Source of the DNA: Bin5 sp965221345
GTDB taxonomy: Bacteria > Chloroflexota > Anaerolineae > Caldilineales > Caldilineaceae
Length of the DNA stretch: 64,000 nucleotides
NCBI GenBank assembly: GCA_965221345.1
Contig: CBDCSD010000002.1
Coordinates: 3,552,333 to 3,616,332, forward strand
Reading direction: 5' to 3'
The notes beneath the pieces were generated by a model. The model saw nothing but the letters and a program-made list of their open reading frames with translations, did no database searches and was not told where the DNA came from. Shown here piece by piece: positions 44,680 to 51,748 of this stretch. The position numbers were made by a program, and so were the translations under genes. The first letter of the stretch is position 1. Each line of letters starts with the position of its first letter.

Positions 44680-44995
44680 TTACCATAATTACACGCATAA
44701 CAGGGCAAGGGAGCATGATTCCCCATCCAGTCTAAATCTGAGAACGTATAATTATGGCAGGAAAATTTTTACACAATGTTTCCCCTTTGTCAAGCCCGAA
44801 AATTGGGCATTTCTCTACCAGAAATTAGGGGGCGTCGAGCGCATTTCGGCCATGGGGCGGTGCCACAGCGGCCTGCTTCAGCCGGCGGGGAGAGGGGTGA
44901 CGATGGCGATCTACCAAGTCCGGCGACGCTGTTTCGCATCACGAAACCGTCCGCCTGTGTCTACATTTCTGGTGGGAGTGGTATCCAATGTAAGT
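44680..44995. other. Intergenic stretch, no gene recognised
   Basis: About 315 bases between the giant LRR gene and a transposase remnant. It must contain the promoter for the LRR gene (an AT-rich block ACGTATAATTATGG lies at 44744-44757 and contains TATAAT on the plus strand), but nothing coding was seen. Confidence 0.4.
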
Positions 44996-45815
44996 TCAAT
45001 TTGATACCAAGAGTCTTTCGTACTCTGGGTCGAGTTCAAATTTAGGCCATAGACGTGTTAAGACCTGGTAGGGATGGGCATTGATACGGTCGATGAAAGT
45101 TTTGCAAGCATCGAAGAGGTGACGCATGGATTGATGGCAGTGGTTGCGTGTGACCTCTTCTCGCAACCAGCGCCAGAGATTCTCAATCGGATTGAGGTCG
45201 GGACTATAGGCAGGCAGAGGGATGAGAGTGAGACCAAGTTTAGCGGCGGCAGCCTGAACGGACTTGGCCCGATGCCAGGTGGCGCCGTCCCAAATGATCA
45301 CAACTGCGCCCGGCTCATCATCCAGCCATTCAGTCATGCGCTGCAAGAACTGAATCGTATGGTCTTTGTTGCAGTTGCCCTCGTTCCAGATGAAACACTG
45401 TCCTGCGCCGAAATCGTAGGCGCCATACCAGTTAATGCGATCTGAGAGCGGAGCACAGCCACTCATACGCCAGGCAATCTTGTTCTTTTCGGCCCAGGTG
45501 TAGCCCAAGTCCATATCGCGGTGGATGTGGGCTTCATCAATATAGACCAAACGGATCTCCTGGCGACAGAGTTCTTCACGGTTAAAGAACCTTTTCGGGA
45601 ACAGTGCGCGCCAAACCAGTTGGTTCATCAACTTGCTGGCAATTGCAATGGGGCTTAGACAACACGTAGTCTTGCTCGATTCTTGAAGCGTGCTTATCCG
45701 ACTTGATCCCGAACAGCGACTTGGCCACATTCTGAGAAGTGTCGCCGACTTTCAGGGCGAGTTTTTGTGGCCGACCAACGGAGCGTTCTAGACGTGGTCT
45801 TATCGGCCCTTTCAT
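44996..45815 (-). pseudogene. IS630-superfamily (DDE_3) transposase remnant
   Basis: The long frame (44996-45730) contains an intact catalytic core: RLVYIDEAHIHRD, VVIIWDGATWHRAK and SPDLNPIENLWRWLREEV. The expected N-terminal helix-turn-helix is not in frame; a second frame (45582-45815) with SVGRPQKLALKVG overlaps, so a frameshift near 45650 and N-terminal loss are likely. No terminal repeats were found. It is unrelated in detail to the 1226-bp IS630 copies. Confidence 0.7.
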
Positions 45816-45848
45816 GTCTTCTCTTGGAACTGACTGCTTTCGTTATTA

Positions 45849-46833
45849 ACCCGAGTTCGGAGTTAAATTAGTGCTGGCAAGAAAGCCAAATCCTTGTCAG
45901 AGAGATGGAGAGATGGTTTTTTGGCTTGCCAAGTATAGGCAATCAGACCGGCAATGAGATTGACAGCAAAGTTGATCGTGCTGCGGTGGCGGGTGTGCAA
46001 AATCTGTGAGATATTCTTGAGTTGGTCAATGATGGTCTCAATGACGGCGCGCTTACGCGTGAGCAACTTATCGTCGAGAACAACGAGCCGATTCTTCATG
46101 TTTTTGCGAAGGGGCGTGATCAGTTGCAAGCCCCGTTCGAAGAGTTGCTCAAAGAGGGGTTGCGAGAGATAGCCACGGTCGCCGACCAGCTTACCCCACA
46201 GCTTGTTGCTCATCTGTGGTACCGGTTTGCGGTCATCTACATTGCCCGGCGTGAGTTGAAAAGCCAGCAATTCACCTTGGTCATTGACAATCAGATGGAG
46301 CTTGAAGCCATAGAACCAGCCCATACTGCTCTTGCCGCGCGCGGCCACATCAGCAAAGAGCCGATGGCGGCCGATGCGCTTGTTGTGGCAAACGGGCAAC
46401 GGGGTCGAATCGATAAATGCCACCCCTGTCGTCTGGCCGAAACGCCCATACAGATAGAAATACAAGGCTGGCAGGGCGGATGGCATCAACTCCACAATGC
46501 GGGTGTAACTGACCAGACCGGGAAATTCACTGCGCATATGCTGGCTAACGTGCTGCTTATAGTATGCCTTGAAATCACGATAATGCGACTGATGAAAGTG
46601 GATCAGAATCGTCATCACTTCACTCAAGCTCAGACGCGGCGCAGGTCCGCGTTTGCGTGCCACCCCCAACAGCTTGGCATTCTCCCAGGTAGCCATCCAC
46701 TGACAAAAATCATCGACATGACAGAACAGTTCGAGTATACTCATCTTGAGCGCCTTTCATTGCCGGTAGGTCTTGGATTAGGAACCTCTATTCTACCAGC
46801 TTGATAAGGCGCTCTTTAACTCCGAATTCAGGT
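45849..46833 (-). mobile_element. IS982-family insertion sequence (985 bp)
   Basis: Ends ACCCGAGTTCGGAGTTAAA (left) and ACCTGAATTCGGAGTTAAA (right, inverted) match at 17 of 19 positions. A 5-bp duplication TATTA flanks it at 45844-45848 and 46834-46838. Size and ends fit IS982. Confidence 0.9.
45863..46744 (-). CDS. IS982-family transposase
   Basis: A 293-residue DDE transposase, full family length. Motifs: LSEVMTILIHFHQSHYRDFK (N-terminal domain), VAFIDSTPLPVCHNKRI (first Asp), WFYGFKLHLIVNDQGEL, LVGDRGYLSQ (second Asp) and RAVIETIIDQLKNISQ (Glu). No frameshift. With good terminal repeats and a target duplication the element looks recent and functional. Confidence 0.92.
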   Translation of the reverse strand: MSILELFCHVDDFCQWMATWENAKLLGVARKRGPAPRLSLSEVMTILIHFHQSHYRDFKAYYKQHVSQHMRSEFPGLVSYTRIVELMPSALPALYFYLYGRFGQTTGVAFIDSTPLPVCHNKRIGRHRLFADVAARGKSSMGWFYGFKLHLIVNDQGELLAFQLTPGNVDDRKPVPQMSNKLWGKLVGDRGYLSQPLFEQLFERGLQLITPLRKNMKNRLVVLDDKLLTRKRAVIETIIDQLKNISQILHTRHRSTINFAVNLIAGLIAYTWQAKKPSLHLSDKDLAFLPALI

Positions 46834-46988
46834 TATTAAGTCATTTTTGGGCACCGTTCTCTCTACCCCACTATGGACCAGAATCTTAGTTCTCCCAAGA
46901 TAAGAAGGATAACCGTCACAGTTTCGGTCCTTTTCACTCACTATAGCAGAATGCCTCTGGCATCCATCCATTGTCAAAAGGGGTAGTC

Positions 46989-47219
46989 ATGAAACGGAAG
47001 ACATCATTCATAATCGCGTCGGTTCTTGTTGTTCTGTTCGTTTTCGGCGCATCGCAGTTGCAAGCCCAGGGAACGATATCTCTCGGTGACTTATTAGAGA
47101 GATTCCAACTACTATCTTCGGATCAGGATCAGTTTAAGGAACGTCTGGCTGCACTTGAGGCGGCTGTAGCTTCTGCCAATGTGTTGGCTGGAATCCCCAT
47201 AGGAAAACTAGAGCAATGA
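46989..47219 (+). CDS. Small exported protein with coiled-coil tail
   Basis: A 76-residue peptide beginning MKRKTSFIIASVLVVLFVFG and AQAQ-like SQLQAQ, i.e. a signal peptide or single membrane anchor, followed by a charged helix FQLLSSDQDQFKERLAALEAA with heptad character. AAAAGGGG lies upstream of the ATG. Its stop overlaps the next start by four bases (ATGA), so the two are coupled. It could be the surviving N-terminal part of a longer envelope protein. Family not recognised. Confidence 0.6.
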   Translation: MKRKTSFIIASVLVVLFVFGASQLQAQGTISLGDLLERFQLLSSDQDQFKERLAALEAAVASANVLAGIPIGKLEQ

Positions 47220-47596
47220 CAAGTGAATCCAGTGGCACTATGAGCACCGCTGATTTCTTCCATGAAATTCCCGACGAGAGGGCGGCCATTGATTACCTCG
47301 AAAATCGGCGTTGGCCAGACGGAATAATTTGCCCTCTTTGCGGCGACGGAAGCACAACTAGGCAACAAGATTGCAAGTTTCACCGATGTCTGGAGTGTAG
47401 GAAGAAATTCTCGGTGAGAACTAACACACTCTATGAAAGGCCCTACGTCCCGCTACACAAGTGGCTCTACGTAGCGTACCGATTCCAAAAAGATGGGGAG
47501 AATATTGACAGTGAGGAATTGTCGGAGCAGCTAGATATATCCGAGAGGTCTGCCTTCTTCATGTTGTACCGTTTACGAGAAGTCTGCTTGGAATGA
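47216..47596 (+). CDS. IS1595-like zinc-ribbon/HTH protein lacking the nuclease domain (first of two)
   Basis: A 126-residue protein. ERAAIDYLENRRWPDGIICP starts the pattern of IS1595/ISXO2 transposase N-termini; CPLCGDGST and HRCLECRKKFSVRTNTLYE give a four-Cys zinc ribbon (about residues 43-70), LHKWLYVAYRF and SEQLDISERSAFFMLYRLRE form the helix-turn-helix. In IS1595 transposases a DDE/DDN nuclease domain follows; here a stop comes straight after, and no nuclease frame is visible downstream. Either a truncated transposase or a domesticated DNA-binding protein. Paralogue at 47753. Confidence 0.7.
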   Translation: MTSESSGTMSTADFFHEIPDERAAIDYLENRRWPDGIICPLCGDGSTTRQQDCKFHRCLECRKKFSVRTNTLYERPYVPLHKWLYVAYRFQKDGENIDSEELSEQLDISERSAFFMLYRLREVCLE

Positions 47597-47752
47597 TCTG
47601 ATAGGACGAGTCGAGATCGAGCGAAAAGAAATAAGTGTTGCAAGTGGTTCGTTGCCAAGTAGTGACGACGAGATCCATATACTTGACTTCGCAACAATGT
47701 TCTTGTATAATAGTACTTTCTTTTGAACACGAACAAATGAATCAGGAAACCA

Positions 47753-48148
47753 GTGGCCAAACACGACAGCAAGACTAGCCCCTCTGAAGTATTCCAGATG
47801 TTCGCTGACGAGCGGGCGGCCATTGACTACATCGAGAGCCGACGCTGGACAGACGGGATTGTCTGCCCGTATTGTGGGAGCATAAGAACTTCACGCCAGC
47901 GAGAGTATCAGTACCACCAGTGCAAAGACTGTCGGCAAAAGTTCACCGTTCGGACAGGCACAGTCTTTGAACGTTCCCACATCTCTTTGCAGAATTGGCT
48001 TTACGCCATAAACCTGCTTGAGGCTAACGACGAGAATATCAGCAGTGTGCGCCCATCAAGAGATTTGGGTATCACGCAAAAGTCTGCCTGGTCTCTTCTC
48101 AAGAGATTGAACGAATCCTTAGGGAAATTGAATGAATCCCTTGATTGA
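47753..48148 (+). CDS. IS1595-like zinc-ribbon/HTH protein lacking the nuclease domain (second of two)
   Basis: A 131-residue paralogue of the preceding gene with the same layout: FADERAAIDYIESRRWTDG, CPYCGS and HQCKDCRQKFTVRTGTVFE (zinc ribbon), LQNWLYAINLLEA, and SRDLGITQKSAWSLLKRLNE (HTH). It too ends just after the HTH, with a duplicated GKLNESL tail. GTG start; no strong ribosome site. The two proteins share under half of their residues, so this is not a fresh tandem duplication. Independent loss of the same nuclease domain in two diverged copies argues for function. Confidence 0.68.
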   Translation: MAKHDSKTSPSEVFQMFADERAAIDYIESRRWTDGIVCPYCGSIRTSRQREYQYHQCKDCRQKFTVRTGTVFERSHISLQNWLYAINLLEANDENISSVRPSRDLGITQKSAWSLLKRLNESLGKLNESLD

Positions 48149-48296
48149 CTCCATGAACCGAATCACGAACTATGGTGAAGAGTGGAGCGGTTCACCAAGC
48201 AAGTGGAGGGCCAGCACAATTTTCGAAAATCTCCGGCGACACACGGTGGCCAAGGCTGACATGAATCAAGTTCCTCTGCGGATAAATGTCCTATAG
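48132..48296 (+). CDS. Possible 54-residue peptide
   Basis: An ATG frame overlaps the end of the zinc-ribbon gene by 17 bases and encodes NPLIDSMNRITNYGEEW and WRASTIFENLRRHTV before a stop. It has no clear ribosome site or family. Included because it fills part of the gap to 48474; it may be chance. The rest of that gap (48297-48473) shows nothing recognisable. Confidence 0.25.
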   Translation: MNPLIDSMNRITNYGEEWSGSPSKWRASTIFENLRRHTVAKADMNQVPLRINVL

Positions 48297-48473
48297 ACTT
48301 CTTTTATATTCCACTGTTCGTTCTTGTTTCTTTCTGCTTGCTGCTTAACACCATCTGAAGAGTCTGCTACTTGAAAGTGACGGCGGTTGTTGCCCAATAT
48401 ACACAACCTTTCTCGCCGACCACAGGGCAACTCTCAGGATCCGCAGGTCGGCCCAATATCACAAGGAATCGTC

Positions 48474-48677
48474 ATGGAAAAGGATGAAAGCAAGATCGAC
48501 ATGGAGGCCCTAGACTCAATTACCGATCGCGTCTTGAGCTATCGCCCTCCCAAATCAAAGGCGAAGAGACCCGCATCGGACGTCAACCCTAGTGCGCCCG
48601 ACAAGGGCCCAAAGAGAAGGAGAAAGAAAACTTCCTCAAAGAAGGATGAGCAGGGGCCAGACGATGAAGAGTCGTAA
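48474..48677 (+). CDS. Small Lys-rich protein with ITD-VLSY-PPK motif (paralogue 1)
   Basis: A 67-residue, strongly basic and hydrophilic protein. An AAGGAA site precedes the ATG at 48474. Residues 7-28 (IDMEALDSITDRVLSYRPPK) are shared almost exactly with the next gene (IDMDALNAITDQVLSYKPPK); the tail is a Lys/Arg-rich then acidic disordered stretch (KRRRKKTSSKK, EQGPDDEES). It overlaps the next start by 14 bases. Family not recognised; the short amphipathic head plus basic tail suggests a nucleic-acid or protein-docking peptide. Confidence 0.6.
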   Translation: MEKDESKIDMEALDSITDRVLSYRPPKSKAKRPASDVNPSAPDKGPKRRRKKTSSKKDEQGPDDEES

Positions 48678-48837
48678 AGGCACAATCGACATGGATGCAC
48701 TCAACGCGATAACGGACCAGGTGTTAAGCTATAAGCCTCCCAAGAAGGGGAAGAGTAAGAAACGCTCCGAGGGCAGGGCGAAAAATCCACTGAGTACGAA
48801 GGAAGGAGCAGGGATTCCGAAGCTGAAAAAGAGTTGA
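48664..48837 (+). CDS. Small Lys-rich protein with ITD-VLSY-PPK motif (paralogue 2)
   Basis: A 57-residue basic protein, start ATG 48664 within the end of paralogue 1, so probably coupled. Head IDMDALNAITDQVLSYKPPK followed by KKGKSKKRSEGRAKN and a KLKKS end. The strong similarity of heads but not tails shows selection on the 20-residue motif. An intrinsic terminator follows at 48895. Confidence 0.6.
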   Translation: MKSRKGTIDMDALNAITDQVLSYKPPKKGKSKKRSEGRAKNPLSTKEGAGIPKLKKS

Positions 48838-48894
48838 CTTCGGAGTTAGTCCTTGGCCTACTAGCAGGGCTGGAAAGTCATACAAGTAGAAACA

Positions 48895-48926
48895 CAACCG
48901 CCGATAGAATTGTCGGCGGTTGTTTG
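48895..48926 (+). terminator. Intrinsic terminator after the Lys-rich pair
   Basis: A perfect ten-base stem CAACCGCCGA / TCGGCGGTTG with an eight-base loop, followed by TTTG. It ends the transcript carrying the small genes at 48.4-48.8 kb. Confidence 0.65.
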
Positions 48927-48959
48927 ATCAGATCGACTATTCATACCAGAGTGGGTGGG

Positions 48960-49112
48960 ATGAGCAGTTGTTGGGGAAGGAGTCAGCCTTACGCCAATGA
49001 AGTTAAGATGCCGAAATACTCTGGCAATGTGGTATATTACCACTTCCAGAAGGGTGGGTCGGGCTATCCGGTAGGCCCTGTTTCCATTACAGCTATTGCC
49101 GTTTACAAATAG
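48960..49112 (+). CDS. Possible 50-residue peptide
   Basis: ATG 48960, or an internal ATG at 49008, opens a frame encoding WGRSQPYANEVK and NVVYYHFQKGGSGYPVGPVS to a stop at 49110-49112. The composition looks protein-like and may be the C-terminal remnant of a beta-rich protein. The frame is open further upstream but crosses the terminator hairpin. Function unknown. Confidence 0.35.
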   Translation: MSSCWGRSQPYANEVKMPKYSGNVVYYHFQKGGSGYPVGPVSITAIAVYK

Positions 49113-49127
49113 GAGATTCAATTAGCC

Positions 49128-49445
49128 ATGGTTGAACTAGGAAAAAAATGTGAAACTGGATTACATGCAACCGAATCCCCAGAGAGGCTGTTTGGCCGGC
49201 TTGTTGCGACGGAATTGATCACGATTACTCTTTGCGAGGCGGTACTGAACAACGAAGCCCTCTCTCGTGTAAGAAGTCAACTCATGGAACTCTGGGAGAA
49301 GCCAAGAGAAACCATTGAAACGCAGTTATCCAATCATCGTGATGCCAAGATAGCTGCCGTGGTGAGTAAAAAGAAGCAGGCGAGCATAGATGCCTTCAAA
49401 GATACTACCAGTGAGTTTCTCGATTATTTGAGTGACATTCAGTAG
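49128..49445 (+). CDS. Uncharacterised 105-residue helical protein
   Basis: ATG 49128, with AGGAG about 13 bases upstream. The protein is highly helical and charged: ESPERLFGRLVATELITITL, SRVRSQLMELWEKPRETI, KKKQASIDAFKDTTSEFLDY. No signal peptide. It follows the preceding frame by 15 bases. Family not recognised; coding character (regular codon use, no low complexity) is good. Confidence 0.55.
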   Translation: MVELGKKCETGLHATESPERLFGRLVATELITITLCEAVLNNEALSRVRSQLMELWEKPRETIETQLSNHRDAKIAAVVSKKKQASIDAFKDTTSEFLDYLSDIQ

Positions 49446-49576
49446 GATGGCGAGATAGTTGCGAGAGGAGTGCGGTTCGGGCGTACTGCAACATCCTGAC
49501 GGCAACGGTTCTAAGTTAGCAACCGTGATATGGCCGTCCAAGTTGATCTGGCGATGGGCAACCCAAAGAGGGAGTC

Positions 49577-49756
49577 ATGCCAAACTCAAAGAAAGAGAGC
49601 GATTTGAGTGGAACCATCCCGTCTCAACTGGGCCTCCTGTCCAACTTGACCAGGATTCCCCTTTCTAACAGTCAGTTGAGCGAATATGAACCCGAAACTC
49701 TGGCAAATGTTACCAATAACGACATTAACACACTCGGAATGCCCTTCCGCAAATAG
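49577..49756 (+). CDS. 59-residue peptide containing a lone leucine-rich repeat
   Basis: ATG 49577 with GAGGGAG close upstream. Residues 9-34 read DLSGTIPSQLGLLSNLTRIP and LSNSQLS, which is one plant-type LRR of the same style as the giant protein at 40.3-44.7 kb (compare SGSLPSQLGLL there). The rest (YEPETLANVTNNDIN) is unrelated. It could be a fragment of a vanished LRR gene retained with a new start, or a stand-alone peptide. Confidence 0.45.
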   Translation: MPNSKKESDLSGTIPSQLGLLSNLTRIPLSNSQLSEYEPETLANVTNNDINTLGMPFRK

Positions 49757-49891
49757 TCGACATTTTTGCTGCGACGTGATACCGCGTACTTCATGAGCAT
49801 TGAAACTATCGAGACAGCTGTTGCCCTAGCTATCGGAGGAACCGCCAGTTACGTCTTGGGTCGTTTGATCTATAATTGGCTCCAAACCCTA

Positions 49892-51117
49892 GTAGTGTAA
49901 CATACAGGGTTTGCCGGATAAGATGAACTGTGGCACACTCTCCAGAAAGGCAGACACAAGGAGAGGAAAGATGCCAGCGAAACGATATCGGGTGCGATTG
50001 ACAGCGGAAGAGCGCAAGGAACTGGATGGGCAGGTGAACACAGGCACAGGGTCGGCGCGACGCTTAAGACGGGCTCGCATCCTGCTGATGGCCGATGAGG
50101 CGCAAGCGGGCGGGGGCTGGTGCGACGCCGAGATTGCCAAGGCATTAGGAGCGCATGCGCGCACGGTCGAGCGCGTGCGGGAGCGGTGTGTCACAGTCGG
50201 CATCGAAGCCGCCCTCACCCACACGCGACCGAAACGGAAACGACCGCGCGTATTGGATGGCGCTGGCGAAGCCCGGTTGGTGCAGTTAGCGTGTAGCGCT
50301 GCGCCGGATGGACAGGAGCAGTGGACGCTGCAGATGCTGGCCGATAAGCTGGTCGAATTAGAGGTGGTCGAACGTATTTCGCGCGAAACAGTGCGGACGA
50401 CGCTAAAAAAAACGAACTTAAGCCCTGGCTGAAAGATGAATGGTGTATTCCGGAGACCGCGAGCGCAGAGTTCGTCTGCGCCATGGAAGATACGCTTGAA
50501 GTCTATCATCGGCAGCAGGATCCCAAGCGCCCGTTGGTCTGTCTTGATGAAGGCAGTAAACAGTTGACCAAAGAGACCCGTCTGCCCCTGCCACCGCGAC
50601 CGGGTGCGGTGGCCAAATATGACTACGAGTATGAACGCAACGGCGTTGGCAACCTCTTTCTCTGCTTTGCGCCGCTGCAAGCCTGGCGTCATGTCAAGGT
50701 GACAGCGCGCCGCACCATGGTCGATTTTGCCCACTGCATGCGTGACCTGGTCGACATCCACTTCCCGCAGGCAGACACGATCGTCTTGGTGATGGACAAT
50801 TTGAACACACACAAACTCGCTTCGTTGTATGAAGCGTTCCCGGCGGCCGAAGCCCGCCGCATTGCCGCCAAACTGGAAATCCATTACACCCCCAAGCATG
50901 GCAGTTGGCTCAATATGGCTGAAATCGAACTCAGTGTCCTGCATCGACAGTGCTTGAACGCGCGCATCCCTGACAAACAGACCTTGATGCAGCAAGTCAC
51001 AGCTTGGCAAAACCGACGCAATGACTCGACCGCTACCGTCAACTGGCGTTTCACCACAGCTGACGCTCGCATCAAACTCGAACGACTTTATCCGTCAATA
51101 AAAGATTGTTGAACTAC
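49892..51117 (+). mobile_element. IS630-family insertion sequence, copy C (1226 bp)
   Basis: Bounded by TA at 49890-49891 and 51118-51119; ends GTAGTGTAACA and, inverted, GTAGTTCAACA. Opposite orientation to copy B and encoding identical proteins. It interrupts a small membrane-protein frame. Confidence 0.92.
49971..51112 (+). CDS. IS630-family transposase, expressed by -1 frameshift (copy C)
   Basis: ATG 49971 with AAGGAGAGG upstream; the A8 slip site is at 50405-50412 (CTAAAAAAAACG). The zero frame ends after NLSPG; the -1 frame continues KKNELKPWLKDEW through the DDE residues to 51112. A total of 1142 bases plus one slip gives 380 residues. Protein sequence identical to copy B. Confidence 0.87.
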
Positions 51118-51748
51118 TAGTTGCATTCCTCAAAAGTATTGGGCATTCAACCCAATTACGTTCTGCCCACAACCCATACTATCCGACAATCCCCTATCTA
51201 AAACTCATATCTATAGTACTGAATTGTGTTATCCTTCTGGTTTTGATCTACACCCTCTTTATTTTCACCACAGAAGGCTTTTGACCGCCAATCCTCTCCT
51301 TTTGCCCGCCCGCCCTTGTTTTCAGCGTCGGAACAGCCCCGAAGAGCCTGTGCGGTTAACCGAAAGATTCCCATATCGCGGTCAAGTGTGAACTTCGCCT
51401 GCAGAAGCCGGGTCATCGCCTGCGAGAAGCTGATTCATTTCTTCTTGGGACAGTTTTTCTCCGTAGGTTTCCTTGAAAAGGCTGACCAGCATGTCAACCT
51501 GACAGAGCTGATCGTCTAGAGTTTGCCTGGAGGGTTCAGCGCCGGCTGGTTTGGCGACGGGCGGTAGGCCTGTTTGCACGCCAGCGGGTATTTCCTTGAG
51601 GGGCGTCGCGGGATTCTGGAGGTCGGCCAAGGCCTCTTTGATTGCAGCACGCGTTTCTGTCAGAGATTCGAGAACCTCGGGCAGTTTGGAGTCTGAGAGG
51701 AATGTGTGCTCTACCAGATTTCTGAGGCCGTCGATATCTTCTTGTGTG

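Larger units (their letters stand above)
49793..51284 (+). pseudogene. Small membrane protein gene split by IS630 copy C
   Basis: The 5' part (ATG 49793 to CTA at 49889-49891) encodes SIETIETAVALAIGGTASYV and GRLIYNWLQTL; after removal of the element and one TA the frame continues at 51120 with VAFLKSIGHSTQLR and ends at 51282-51284. The reconstructed 87-residue protein has a weak N-terminal hydrophobic helix and a strong C-terminal span (LKLISIVLNCVILLVLIYTL). Small two-span membrane proteins include holin- and toxin-like peptides, but there is no specific motif. Confidence 0.65.

Noticed and set aside
48834..49112. A 92-residue protein starting at TTG 48834
   Set aside because: Its first 40 codons run through a perfect intrinsic terminator hairpin (48895-48926); a shorter frame from 48960 is more plausible.
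49889..51010. A 373-codon frame opposite each IS630 copy
   Set aside because: Antisense to the transposase; the same shadow appears at 29977-31098 and 37502-38623, and it crosses the element boundary.
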